Source: Azolla caroliniana
Lineage: Eukaryota; Polypodiophyta
Assembly: GCA_043228905.1 (NCBI GenBank)
Contig: JBHGNT010000022.1
Location: forward strand, 12,028,001-12,092,000
Direction: 5' to 3'
Length of the DNA: 64,000 bases
The position numbers and the translations under genes were made by a program. The notes under the pieces were generated by a model that was given only the letters and a program-made list of their open reading frames with translations, did no database searches and was not told the origin of the DNA. How positions within the stretch are numbered: position 1 is the first letter of the stretch; the number at the start of each line of letters is the position of its first letter. This document shows, in pieces, positions 34,201 through 46,030 of the stretch.

Positions 34201-37200
34201 CTCATTCAAACTTAGACATTTGCAAAGCACCTCACAAGCACTAGAGAAAACTTGTTACTCTCAAATCTTTCTCTTCTCCTTGATTCAAGAAGAGATGCCT
34301 AATTATAATCATTTACAAACATAACACGCATGAGACAATTATCTAACATGCAATGGAAACTTGTCTAACAAGGAATAAGCGTATGCCTGAAATGCAATGG
34401 TTTTCCTTTATAGAAAACATTTGGCTTAACTGAAGTCATATTAGGAGCACTAACGATTAGATTGTCCAAGTAGGACATTGAGTGATGCTTTGGTTAATGT
34501 CTTTCCATTAGAACGATGCCCAAGAGCCAAACACCTATGTGATCATCAACGACAGTCATCTAGATATGTGAGAATAACAAAACAAATGTCTTTACTTGCT
34601 GAGATACAATCCGTTAAGACTCAAAACGGCAATGGAACTAACCTACTCATAGAGACCCATTCCTCTTGACCTACTGTCTCCCTCGATTTAGGTCAAACCT
34701 TGAAGGATAGGTCCCTTCTAAAGGATCTTATGTCACCAACACTCAATGGAGAAGAGAAGGAAGCAATAAAGATATGGTTCATATTTTCATCCAAAAATGG
34801 CAAGATTTGCATCAGTTGTGAGATGTGAAGTTGTTTTATCATTACGCAAGAAAGCATTCAGCTTGTGGATGCCTCTAGCCAACAATAGCTAGTGTAGACT
34901 GCTTTCAAAAGGAATTTCTTCCTGAATGAGGACGATCCTAACCGGGTTTTTTAGGATGAGTGCCATACGGAAGACTTGTTCGGACAATATGTTTCCTATT
35001 ACGGGAACATAATTTCCAAGTTGAAAGGAATTATTGAATTTCATAAAGTATGAGGACTTGTACACAAGCTTAATGCGCAACCTTCTGAGGCAAAATCAAA
35101 GACCAAAGACCCTAAGACTTTAGAGGAAGAAATTGATTTGGTTAAAAAAAAGTCAATGATATTTATGAGAAAGTGCCAAGAAAGCCTTTAGAGAAGTCTT
35201 TAACTGCATAGGACATCAAGCGCCAAATTTTCATTCAAAATAGCAAATAACTATTGAGATGATTTAAGGGCCCACATTGAAGTCTTGGAGACCATGGTTG
35301 GGCTGAATAGCAAAATTTGCTCTTCCGTTGTCAAGAGGGTAGGAAACCAGCACACACCATTGAAGAACTGACGTTGGAAAATTCCTAAAGCAAGGAGGTT
35401 GAGGTGCAATACCATTGCCCAAACCACTAATGTTCCATCAGTAAATTCATGTGGAAACCAACATTCAATCCCTGCCATATAGTCAATAACCATGGAATAA
35501 TCAAAGGTTATTGGTACGACACTCATTGATGATGTCACCGCACATAACCTTTTGAACCATAATTTAATTCAACGCTTAAAATTCAAGCAAGTGCCTGGTG
35601 ACCGCAAGTATTAAGTCAGTTTGTGAGAGGCTATGATCCATACATTTAGGACACAGTCACTCTGTCTGCGTAGAGGGCATAATCCGACTATGAAGTTGAC
35701 AGCCCCATCCTTGGAGTTATTAGCACAACACTATAAATTTTGAGTGGAAGAGCAAGAGCATTGTGTTGCATGGGAAACATGAGTTACCAACCCCTCCACT
35801 TATTTGTGAACTCAAAGTTGAACAACTTGATAGATGAGTTAATTTCGTCACAGAAACATGAGAACATGCTCTAAACCTTCTGTCACAAACAGTTTATTTG
35901 TCTGCATAAATTGCATCAGCCACACAATATTAGTGATGAAGAAATAAGATGGAATAATGTGTTTATGCATCGACTAGCATAGCTTGAATCAAGTATCTCA
36001 AGGATTGATGATCTCTTGGATCAATTAAATGATGCCAGATAGTTAACAAGATATACTTCCAGCCAAGATCAACATAAGGTTCATTCTCCAAGACTGACTC
36101 AGACTATATCCCTTAAACTGTCAATCTATTTTTCAATCTTTCACTCCAGCAAGGTCATTGGAACTCAAATAATGCCCGAACAATTTGGAATCTCTTTTGT
36201 TCTGTTAAACAAAATTCTTGCATGTATTAGCGTGCGCAATAAAAGACTTCTCTAAATGCATTCTCTTTCCCATAAAATGCCTACCTCATAGGCATCATTC
36301 CAAAAATATATATCCAACAAAGCATTCATTTAATGTCTCACTTCGACTATTTTCATTTCATGATGCTGCCATAAATATAACCTGGTATATCCCTACACTC
36401 TCTCAAGCAAAATGAGTATGTGCACTATCAAGATGATGCTGTTCTTTTTTTCTTAAGCAATGTAAGTTTGTAGAATTGATATGTTCATAATTGACTGACA
36501 AACATATACATGCAAATTTGCAAATATAATGAAATTTTGTTTGTGAATTAATTTGCACCAAATAAACTACTGGTTACATGCACCTAAATGCATAAGCATA
36601 CACAGAAAGAGCACAAGGATCTAGCTCAAAACCATACATCTGGCAAATATTGCATATCCAGAACTGAATCACAACAGATGATTGTCAAATACGAATGTCT
36701 TTCAAAACAACTAAATCTCCACCAAGTCAATGATAGCAACACAAAAGAACTAAAAGGATGGTGTCAATAATGATACAAAAGTGCAAAAAGAGGCATTTAA
36801 GGCTGTGCTTGAAATTGCCACAATAAGATTTTAGAGTGTCACTTTAATGGCGACATGATATTAGAGATGGGTGGGAAAGACCTTGATTAAGGTGGGGCAA
36901 AAACCTAGATTAAGGGCCCCAACAATTTCAATTAAGGCAGCAATAGCCTGTAGATGATGCACATTGCTCCAAACACAGCGTGATGGGCTGACTTTCAGCA
37001 TTTCCATAAAGAAAATCGAAAGGAATTTGATTGATTCTTATTCGTTGTTGGGATGCATGGATAGATCTATTGCTTCCTCAAAGAACTGTAACCGCCATGT
37101 ATTCTCACATGTTCCAAGTGCTTCAGTCCTAGAGTAACCAGTTTCCCACTTATCCTACCTTTAAAACCATTGAATTTCCTAATGCTACGTCCACAGCAAG

Positions 37201-38522
37201 ATTTATGTTATGCATGATCATTATGCTTGTGTGAATCATTATTCATGAAAAGCATAACCAAATTTTGGATTTTATATTACTAAAATCTATATTCTCAGAT
37301 CTTCTAAACATCATAATGAATATTGAATCGCATGAAATAAGGGATTCATGTCATGTATAAGCAAACTATTCAACTTTTTTGTTATGTTGAATATTGATAT
37401 AAATGTCACAAAAGGATAAAACTTGATGAAAATCACAGACTTGCAAAAAGATGACCAACATAAGGCCAGCTTACAAAGTGGACACTTTTGTGTAGAAAAA
37501 TGATAGCAATGTTCACAAATACCGATATGGTTAACTGAATAAGTAGAAAAACCTAATCATGTGATTGGTTAGTCTGATGAAAGATTTGGGTCCAATTTTT
37601 GCAACAAATTGTTGCATCATGATAGTACCAAGGGAAAAGTACCATGATGCCCCTGGAAGTTCGTCTATTTACCAGAATGCCCCTAGAAGTTCCAAATTTA
37701 CCAAACTGCCCTTATGTACAGGGGTATCCTGGTACTTTTCCCTAGTACCAATCCCCTTTTCCAGGATTCCTGCCGTGCCTTGTGGATTCATCCTAAGATA
37801 TTCATATCTTGACATATATACATCTACAAATAAATAACCATATATATGGCTACAGATTGTTGCTGATGGATTGTTTTGGGTCTCAGGGGTGCAAAGACTG
37901 CTTATTGATTTATTTTTCTTGCACCATACATAACCACATATATGCATACAGATGCATACAGCATCTGTATACATATACATACATGACCACATATACGTTT
38001 TACTTTGATACATACACATATGAAAACACACATATATTGCTTGTCTATGAATAGCTGTAACGCTAATGCAACAAAGATAAATAATGCCGAAACAAATAGA
38101 AAGCTGGCAATGGAGGTAGAACCAGATCCTCGGTGAAGGAAAAACATAAGAGGCATGCATACACAGAGACATGAAATTAATTGTTCAAGGGAAAACGGAT
38201 AGATCAGAACTGAAATATTCATTCACTTACAGATTGTTGGGATGAATAGGGGAACGATTACCTTTCCATCAAAGGAGGGAGGAGGGAGAGGGAGGGAGGG
38301 TGGGGACCGAGAGGAGAGGGCAGAAGCCATGGTGGCGAGGTTCCTGCGAGAAGAAGAAGAAGAAGAAGAAGAAGAAGACGGCGGCGATGGCGATGAAGAA
38401 GAAAGCCGAGACGGAGGGGTTCGATTCGTGGACTTGGAGATCAAACGGGCAAGAAACGAAGAAGGAAGGGAAGGAAGAGGAAGAGGAAGAGAGCAGGTGT
38501 GAGCTATGGCGGTCCTGAGCAT
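28288..38522 (-). CDS. omega-amidase, nitrilase superfamily (NIT2-like)
   Basis: Ten exons on the minus strand: 38522-38262, 32605-32489, 32138-31914, 31746-31653, 31224-31150, 30659-30581, 30456-30441 (16 bases), 30357-30277, 30187-30105 and 28360-28288. They sum to 1104 bases, 367 residues, all GT..AG with continuous phase. The product matches plant and animal omega-amidase (nitrilase-like protein 2), which hydrolyses 2-oxoglutaramate and 2-oxosuccinamate. The catalytic triad is visible: Glu in VLPEMWNCPY (formed across exons 2/3), Lys in KHRKVHLF (exons 3/4) and Cys in GICYDIRF (exon 5). Exon 1 gives an 87-residue Ser/Pro/Arg-rich leader, probably a plastid or mitochondrial presequence, with a second Met at 65 (MASALSS) as a possible alternative start. 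Intron 1 is 5656 bases and intron 9 is 1744. Confidence 0.92.
28361..30104 (-). other. intron 9 of the omega-amidase gene
   Basis: 1744 bases without recognisable coding sequence. Small direct repeats occur at 28769-28806 (AATTTCGGTAAGGCGGCTTA twice) and 29529-29588 (CGTGGATGTAAGAGCAAAGG twice). Confidence 0.7.
30931..31094. repeat. 82-base tandem duplication in omega-amidase intron 5
   Basis: GAAGAAAGGACTTGATTAG... at 30931 recurs at 31013 with two or three changes. It lies wholly within the intron between exons 5 and 6. Confidence 0.92.
32606..38261 (-). other. intron 1 of the omega-amidase gene
   Basis: 5656 bases, far longer than the other introns of the gene. It contains a small TIR element (37625-37748). 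The stretch at about 33980-36060 has an atypical composition and may be an old insertion, but no transposon protein could be read in either strand. The open frames inside are short. Confidence 0.7.
37625..37748. mobile_element. 124-base palindromic element (MITE-like)
   Basis: The ends are inverted repeats of about 30 bases: GTACCAAGGGAAAAGTACC at the left and its near reverse complement GGTACTTTTCCCTAGTAC at the right, then ATGATGCCCCTG against CAGGGGTATCC inward. Lies in omega-amidase intron 1. No clear target duplication. Confidence 0.65.
38345..38381. repeat. (GAA)n run coding a poly-Ser stretch in omega-amidase exon 1
   Basis: Read on the minus strand the triplet run encodes about ten consecutive serines in the targeting leader (residues 47-57). 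It is a likely site of length polymorphism. Confidence 0.85.
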
Positions 38523-38579
38523 GGTCTCTCTCTCTCCCCTGCTCCCTGCACATACTCTACTACATACTGCCCCCTGTTC

Positions 38580-38640
38580 TCCTTACAAAAGCAAAAAAGC
38601 AGAAAAGCAAAACGCAAAAAGCAAAAAGCAAAAAGGCGGA
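38580..38640. repeat. GCAAAAA-type low-complexity run
   Basis: Repeats of AAAAGCA/AAAGCAAA just upstream of the omega-amidase gene in minus orientation. It may belong to the promoter or leader. Confidence 0.5.
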
Positions 38641-38672
38641 ATACAAAATGCATGGAATCCCCACCCACCTAG

Positions 38673-38830
38673 AGCTTAGCAATGGGCCCGGTTTCGGCTT
38701 AAAACCGAACTGAACCGTTAAACCATGGTTTAAAGGTTTATAAGTTCCAAAATAATTAAATGGTTTGGTTTGGTTTGGTTTTAATTAATAATAAGCGGTT
38801 CGGTTTCGGTTCGGTTTGGTTTTGAAACTA
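38673..38830. mobile_element. GGTTCGG-rich TIR element, truncated copy 3
   Basis: Begins TTAGCAATGGGCCCGGTTTCGGCTTAAAACCGAAC and contains CGGTTCGGTTTCGGTTCGG near 38798-38818, matching the family at 16577 and 21068. The right terminal repeat is not evident, so this is a partial or eroded copy. It lies about 150 bases upstream of the omega-amidase start codon. Confidence 0.55.
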
Positions 38831-38868
38831 GGGTTTATAGGTTTATAGGTTTATAGGTTTATAGGTTA
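38828..38868. repeat. GGTTTATA octamer repeat
   Basis: About four to five tandem copies of an 8-base unit, GGTTTATA, at the right flank of the TIR-like element. Confidence 0.85.
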
Positions 38869-40770
38869 TATAGGGTGGCAATTCTATTCACATGCTCTGT
38901 CAATAAGGCCATTCTATTCAAACGCTAGGGCACAGGAACAGGTCCGAGAGTCTATGTCCCTGCAACCACACACGCTCTCTGCTCTGGGAGATAATACTTA
39001 CCTCTACGTGTGGGCTTTTGTTTGCCTTTATGCATATCTCGCCCACCCCTTGCCCCTGTCCCGGCATCTTTGTCGTAGGGAATAACATTACGAACAAATT
39101 CTATAGCTAATCTTAACGTACTATATATGTATAGTTTGGTAGTCGAGGAACCAGTTGTAATAGGAACTAGGACAAACCCATAAGGACGAATGATGTGTGG
39201 CAATTTGAAAGTCTTCTGTGTTGGGATATATATATTAAGGGGGGGTTGTTTACCCCTCCCCCTTCATTACGACAAGCAAAGGTATAAAACACAAGCTATT
39301 ATCCGGTGGCCTAGGACATTTATGGTATTTTATGTTTGTCTTGTGCCCTTCGCTCAGGAGTGTTCGGTGTGGTTAAGCACCCTTAATCCATTCGTTTTTT
39401 GAATCTCTTATTCTTCTTTCGCTCATCATTAGTTCGATCCCGTAATGCTACAACACATATCTCTTTGTCAACTACTACATATGCTGTGGGCCACCCCCGA
39501 AATTAATGGCGCTCATTAATGGAATTCTCATGAATCCAAAATTGCTTGTCACCTCCACACATGAATGAAAAACGCATGAATGAAAAAGGTTTCTCTATGG
39601 TGCCACATAACACAAAGTACGTTCTACCTACCTATTTGTCTCCTCGTAAATCAAATGAAAATCATTTTGCTTCTTTCCCACTAAAATGTGAGCATATTAT
39701 ATTTCACAAGTTTTGAAAATATATCCATGTATTTTTTGGAAAAAAAAAGAAAAAAAAAATATATCCACGTCCTTAATGAAACTCAACACCCCAAAAAGGG
39801 GTGCATAACCAAATCGAAGGATGTTAGAGTATGCATGACCAATCGAGGAATAGAGAGAGACAATGGAGAAGACTTCTCCATGTCATCTACATTTCTTAAT
39901 TAAGCACTTACAACCCATAGTTTAATCACCATTGCGTCTACACAAATCTCTTTATTCAAATATGTATAGAAGACCAAACATATAACCTTTATAACTCTAA
40001 TATTGTGTGAAGTATTGACAGAAAATATAGCATCGCATAAGTCAACAAACACAGAGAAATAGTGAAGATGAGAGATTGTATTAATAGAGCGTGTTTGACA
40101 CGTAAATGCATGTGAGTTGGAGCTATAAACTGATGTGCTCCTAAGAACAAATGGCATGTGAATGTGCCTAGTACAAATCCAAGTGGAAAGGATGAATAAG
40201 ATGCGGTAGTACGTATTGAGCTTGTTCACCATTATCTTATACGTACAACCCATAATTGCAATTAAATGCATCCGAGTCCAATCCATTGAGCAAGGCACAA
40301 ACTAAAATACCAAAATTTTAAGTCAAAGGGTGAGCAACTCAAACGCTACATATGATGGATGGCATGTAAGTGTGATCAAAACTTGCCGTTCTTCCCTAAA
40401 ATTCTAAAATTTCCATCTAATCTATAGTCTACGTCAACTAGGACAAGGATCTTCGCCCAGGTTGATAATGAAGAGCATGTAAAATTTCCTCCTCGCAAAT
40501 AACTCTCTATAGGGAAGTAACATTTCCCCCATGAACACGATTAACACTAAACAAACAAAGCGCCATCATTATGAAACGAAAAGATGGGTCATTTGGCGTA
40601 GGACAATGACACACGAATGTTTGAACAAGACTACAAGGGATCGTAACATCAGGACCATGAAACATGGCAACAAATCTCACCAATATACTCACTCATAGAG
40701 TCGTGACAAAATGGTCATAAAAGACTCGGGATTACTGTGAATCAGTAATTATCAATGCGATCCTTTCATT
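38869..40770. other. no gene seen
   Basis: A/T-rich sequence with only short, non-conserved open frames. No repeat family recognised. Confidence 0.5.
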
Positions 40771-41332
40771 GTGTCAGACACGGAGAAGTCCAAACTCGAA
40801 CCTAATCTTCGTGTTGTTAAAGGATTGATTGAAGCCCCTCGAGTCAGGATCCGAAAAAGCAAAGAAGATCGGATCAATCAGAGCTGGAGACATTCCAATT
40901 TCCAAACATTGGAGGTCAAAGAGAGGGGCATTTGGAGAAATAATGAAAAGCTCAGGGGTAGAGAACAGAAAATAGCGAGGCCTCTCTTCTGTCGCTCTCT
41001 GTGGTATGTATATAAAAGGAGTGGATATGCATCTAATGTTATTATATAAAACGTTTTTATCTGATGATGTGATGGTGTTGTCTGCTTTCTTTCATACAGT
41101 GTGGTTGGCTTGCATGCATGTATTGATTTAGCTTATGAGGAGAACAGGGAGGATTTGTATACTTATTACCTCCCAAGGGTTACCAGAGACGAAGGTATGA
41201 ATCTCCATGTATGCATGCATATTGGTCTTAACTCTTTTTAAAGACGATTGTGAAAACTTATGCCTTCCTTTTTTTTTTTACTTTTTCTTTCTTGAATCAG
41301 GACTATATGGGTGTTTCTTCTTCTGCCTATAA
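40771..41332 (+). CDS. possible small three-exon gene, unknown product
   Basis: A weak model: exon 1 40771-41003, exon 2 41100-41194, exon 3 41301-41332, total 360 bases (119 residues). Phases 2 and 1 agree, both introns have GT..AG and the acceptors are preceded by pyrimidines. The second exon reads VVGLHACIDLAYEENREDLY, which looks protein-like (charged, no low complexity), but I cannot assign a family. The last exon ends almost at once in a Phe/Cys-rich tail, which argues for a truncated pseudogene or a different true 3' structure. Transcription is unproven. Confidence 0.25.
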
Positions 41333-41982
41333 GAGGAAAAGAGAATTTCAAAGAATTTTTCCTCTATGTAGATGGGTCTGGGGATGTTTGCAAAACCTGT
41401 TGTTTTAGGTATAGATTATGTTTATAGTGCATTCATTAAGTTTATTTCATACGATTAGCTTTGCATTCATTAAAGGAACAGTAATTTTCAAAATTTGAAT
41501 GACATTTCTGGAAAATTTCAATATAGTAGGGATATTGGTCCCTAAATTGTTTTGTGGTTAGGAACATGGTGGTGGTTCTCAAAAATGCTACATGTATGTT
41601 CGAACAAAAAAAACACTATTCGATGAATAAAGAGAACCCTTGAACTAAATGAGGAGAGAAAGCATGGCAATGGTGCCATAGTAGCAAGCACCAGAAATTT
41701 GATGGTCATTTCGCAACTCGATGACATTGATGATGCTTATACTTTAGCATTGTTTGTTGGATCGAACAAGATTAAGATTCCCATGAGAATGTAAGATTCT
41801 TGTGATCGAATACTATTTTTCTCTCTTAGATGATGCTCTCTCAAACTTAATTTGTTTCGTTAAATTGTTGAAAAAGCATGTTATGAATGAATAAACTGCT
41901 ATTGCTTTGCCAAACAATTTCTCTCTAATTTTGTTTTGTACTTCATAATTGTTGGGGGAAAAAGCATGTAAATGCAGAGGAA
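41333..41982. other. no gene seen
   Basis: A/T-rich; nothing recognisable. Confidence 0.5.
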
Positions 41983-42312
41983 GATAACTATATGAGAAGC
42001 TAAGGGGTATTTTTTGGTGTTTTCCCTGTCCTTTGTCTTGTATTTTGGGGCAATATTCTAGGTATAAGGAATTTTATTGCCATTAGGGGCACTATAGATA
42101 ACTATATGAGAAGCTAAGGGGTATTTTTTGGTGTTTTCCCTGTCCTTTTCTTGTATTTTGGGGCTAAATATTCTAGGTATAAGGAATTTTATTGCCATTA
42201 GGGGCACTATAGATAACTATATGAGAAGCTAAGGGGTATTTTGGTGTTTTCCCTGTCCTTTTCTTGTAATTTGGGGCTAAATATTCTAGGTATAAGGAAT
42301 TTTATTGACATT
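41983..42312. repeat. 114-115-base tandem repeat, three copies
   Basis: Units start with GATAACTATATGAGAAGC at 41983, 42097 and 42212. Each contains GGTGTTTTCCCTGTCC and ends with GGCACTATA. The third is incomplete at its right end. Confidence 0.93.
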
Positions 42313-43504
42313 ATCATATAGAACCTTGGTTCGTATCGTGCCAATTTACTAGATGACTTTGTATGGAATCTTGGAGTGTTAAAAATGTACACAACCCACT
42401 CAGTCATTTTGTTTTGTTTCCATTCTTCTCCGTTTTTGACACTTTTCTCTCTTGGCAGGTAACAAAAGGTAAAAGGTAAATGGAAGTGAATCTTTGAAGG
42501 ATGGAATAATATGGCTGAATAACAAAGATTTCTTGTTTACCAAGGTGGTTCTAAAAACATAACTTATTCTTCTTACAAGATTTTTGCTCATATGTAAAGA
42601 AAATGTGTAATGGGCATTACACTAATTTGTGGATAGCAGGCAAATGGAGAATTTGACTTCTTTTAATTATACGATCAATGGAGTATCCGAGCATATATGG
42701 GTGGGTAGGGTTAGTTGTGTATAAAACACGGTAACAAATGTTTACTGGTATACAGAACTTACAAATAATCTTGAGCATTTCTCGACATTTTGTATTCAAT
42801 TCATTCGGGATCGTATTTGCCGATCACAATGTAAAGATTTATCACCAACCGGCTGCGCACCCAAGTGTAATAGTGAGAAGTTTATCCTCAGGCATTCGAT
42901 TGAGAGGCATTTGTTGAATGAAAGGGGTGTTTATTTAAGAAAAAGCGAAGCAAAGATTCCCATGACAATGAAATGTGAAGGTTTGGCATCCAGAAATAAA
43001 CGATTGTTCATTCAAGAGCCTTATAAACAAACGAAGGTTTTTTCTTCATTTCTAAACAGTTTTCTCTTTTTCAAGATATTTCAATGAACTTGTTATGAAA
43101 TTTTATAGAGTTGTTTGATGGTTGGTCCGAAGGGATTACCAGAATATAATTGGTTTGCTTCTCATGAGGCTCAATAATATGTTTACATCTCACGTAAGTT
43201 ATATTACAGTGTCTCAATCTTCACCAAAATGTCAAATCTATCAATGTCTACAAGCTATTCTTTCTTTGTTTGCCAATGCATATATTACTGGTGGAATTCT
43301 TCAATTTGAGTTAAAAACTCAGACATGGTTAACTTTGGGTTTGCTTAACTTTCCTATCTTGTACATCCCTCCACTATTGGAATTGAAGCACTCCACTAGT
43401 CATCAGCTTCAATTCTCCGATTTGAGTTCATGCTAGTGCTAGTCGCTAAACTCAGGCTGAAATGCTCCCACTATTGATGGTATATTAGTGAGTCAATATC
43501 ATAT
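42313..43504. other. no gene seen
   Basis: Includes a 104-codon open frame at 43122-43436 without recognisable similarity. No repeat noted. Confidence 0.45.
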
Positions 43505-43955
43505 CATAACTTTTGTTTTGCCTTTTCGACATATCTACCATATGTATTCCCATCACTAAAGTGGAAGCTGTGTGTAAATAGTCAAGCTTAGTCTTGAATC
43601 TGGGATCATACCGAAACTAAGTTGGGATCATACCGAAACTAACTATTAAACTCGGGCCCAAATGCTCCCACAATTGCAAGTTATTTGAGATTGGGCAACA
43701 AAACCTCATTCCGTAGTATCGAATCAAAGGTAGTAGTAAGTATAATTTGCCTTTTCGACATATCTGTTGTATGTATTCCCTTCCACTAAAATGTAACTTG
43801 TGTGCAAATCCTCAAGGTTAGTCTTGAATCTAGGACCATACTGAAACTTAACTATTAAATTGGGGCTCAAATGCTCCCACAATTGTATGTTGTTATTTAA
43901 AGATTGGGCAACAGAACCTCATTCCGTCATAGTGAGTCAAAGGTAGTCGTAGGTA
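43505..43955. repeat. diverged ~235-base tandem duplication
   Basis: TTTGCCTTTTCGACATATCT...GGGCAACARAACCTCATTCCG occurs from about 43512 and again from about 43747. A weaker third trace (AAATGCTCCCACTATTG) lies at 43460. The first copy has an internal 20-base doubling (GGGATCATACCGAAACTAA). Confidence 0.8.
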
Positions 43956-44213
43956 TCATTCGGTGGGTCGACAGAACACCAATCCTCGGTTATGAGATCA
44001 CGAATGTGGAAGCGAAGTTTTTGTTTTCTCGAGTAGAACCTCATGAAAGTTGAAGCAGCATTCCTAGAGAGATTTCCAAGGGATTTTGATCAAAGGAAAG
44101 GGGAGTTTGTTTTGTGAAATCAATCAGTCTTTTTCAAATAATAAGATAATTTTGATCAAAATAAGGTAATATATAATACATGTATTGTGATAAACAAGGT
44201 GTTCCCATTCAAA

Positions 44214-44286
44214 GGTCGCGTGGCCTAATGGATAAGGCGCTCGCCTCCGGAGCGGGAGATTGTGGGTTCGAGTCCCACCGTGATCG
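44214..44286 (+). tRNA. tRNA-Arg(CCG)
   Basis: 73 nucleotides that fold as a full cloverleaf. The acceptor GGTCGCG pairs with CGTGATC. The D arm is GGCCTAATGGATAAGGC, the anticodon stem CTCGC/GCGGG carries loop CTCCGGA (anticodon CCG), and the T arm is GTGGG TTCGAGT CCCAC. The discriminator base is G. A TTTT terminator is at 44294-44297. A and B boxes are intact, with no intron. A likely functional gene. Confidence 0.95.
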
Positions 44287-44293
44287 TTTCTCC

Positions 44294-44297
44294 TTTT
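44294..44297 (+). terminator. Pol III terminator of tRNA-Arg
   Basis: First run of four T, eight bases after the tRNA 3' end. Confidence 0.8.
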
Positions 44298-45450
44298 ATT
44301 TGTCTTTTCCTCTTTGGTTTTTGGGTCAAGAAGTTATATCATATTATGCTTTATTACTACTGTTTTTTCTTTTCCCTTTTTCAATTCTATCATGATTTGC
44401 TTTTCTTCTAAGGTTCACATTATAATTATCTTCTAAGGCAAAGCATTTTATTACAATTCTCTTTCTCTTTCTTTTTCTTCTTTTCGTAATTTGTTACACT
44501 ATTAGCACTTATGTCTTGGGTTCGAAACCCAATTTCTCACTTCTCTATTACATCTCTCTCCTCTCTCTGGGATCACTTCTCATTGAGATCTTGGCCATGG
44601 AAAGGGTTGTTGAATACATACTTAAGGTTCAAAAATGCCCCTCACATCGACTTCCTAGAATCATATGGGAAGCAAGCAAAACGATCTAGAAGATGCATAA
44701 AAGCAAAAATTTGTGTTCCGGTTGGATGCAAGATATGAAAAAGTGGTTTGATAAATGGGATGCAACACATTTGCTTCATGATGATGCAACACTAGATTCC
44801 TCTGTAACTGAGGCCTTTTTGCAACACCAATGTATCATGACATGGGAAAAATGTGGAGGCTCACACTTTATACATTATACTACACATGTTGCACCTAACT
44901 ACAAAACCATATTCTTTGCGGAACGGGGGAACCATACACAACGATACATATTAGAGGCCACTCAGTTGGCTTCTATTTGAACCATTGCTTCCATGTGACT
45001 TAACTCACATGCATTGTGATATGAGACGGGGCGTTGGAGCACAAGTGATGAGAGTGGTCAACATACACACCCTAAACAAGTTCGAGAGTCTGAGTAACAC
45101 ACTTTGATACAATGCTCTACCTTTGATCATATTTGACCATGCTTTCCACACATCTTCGACCAAGCCCAATCCTTGCACGAATTTCTCTCACAACCACAAT
45201 GTACACTCTTGATTGCAACATTCATTGGTAAAGTTCTTGAACATCGAGAGTCGTTACTCACTTTCACACGTATCACGTGAAATGTAATTATTTTGGTCTC
45301 ATAGGTCATATTTGACCTCCGAAGACGATAATATAACCTATCTATCTATTTCTTGTAAATAATGCCTGTGATTTATATTACAGAAGAAAACACCATCATG
45401 ACCAAGCTACAACCACCTTACAAGCTGGTGGGATCTTAAATACTGTGAAT
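44298..45450. other. no gene seen
   Basis: Two short open frames (44511-44738, 44693-44980) have no recognisable similarity. The rest is A/T-rich spacer. Confidence 0.45.
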
Positions 45451-45451
45451 T

Positions 45452-45657
45452 AGGAATCGACAACGGTTTGGTTTTGGCTTAACTGGTTTGGCCTTGTCCA
45501 AACTTGAAACGAACTGGTTTGGCCCAAATTGGTTCGGTTCGGCGTTAGCCATCCCAAACCAAGCTCAAGCCTAAATTGAAATGAACCGAATCGCCAAACC
45601 ATTTAAAAACAATTTAACGGTTCAATTTAGGTTTGAGCCGAGTCGTTGCCGATTCCT
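45452..45657. mobile_element. GGTTCGG-rich TIR element, copy 4
   Basis: 206 bases with termini AGGAATCGACAACGG and, from the other end, AGGAATCGGCAACGA. The interior has mirrored GGTTTGG/CCAAACC and GAACCGAAT blocks. No clear target duplication in the flanks. Confidence 0.6.
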
Positions 45658-46030
45658 GTTGGGAACTCAATCCCACCATACACACCAATTTACCTATTTA
45701 GATGACGAATATGATACGACTTGTCACCTTGCAAATTGGCTCTCTTCATGGTTAAGATTATGTATCAATCGCCAGAAAAAGAAGAAATCATTTTAAACTT
45801 TACATCATATTTCTTCACCCCAACTTGTGAAAAGACAATGAAGGCATTTTGTATATTCCAATTGAACCATAGTCCCCCAATATCTCTAGAAATAAAAAAT
45901 AATTAGGAAATGGGGCATCATACCACTTTTCTCCATATATGTTGTTGTAAACTAGTTGAATGAAGATAGTCTTACTCTAGTTAGGGACATATATACTAAA
46001 TTTATACACCTAAAATGGATGCATACAATG
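45658..46030. other. no gene seen
   Basis: Spacer between the TIR element and the LINE remnant. Confidence 0.45.

Noticed and set aside
33980-36060. Possible retrotransposon inside omega-amidase intron 1
   Set aside because: Composition looks foreign, but no RT, gag, integrase or transposase motif, terminal repeat or target duplication could be read on either strand.
38242-38518. Plus-strand Glu/Lys/Arg-rich frames
   Set aside because: Antisense of omega-amidase exon 1. The charged runs are the complement of the poly-Ser triplet repeat.
44180-44395. 71-codon plus-strand frame containing RGLMDKALASGAGDCGFESH
   Set aside because: This is the conceptual translation of the tRNA-Arg gene at 44214-44286, a well-known database artefact.
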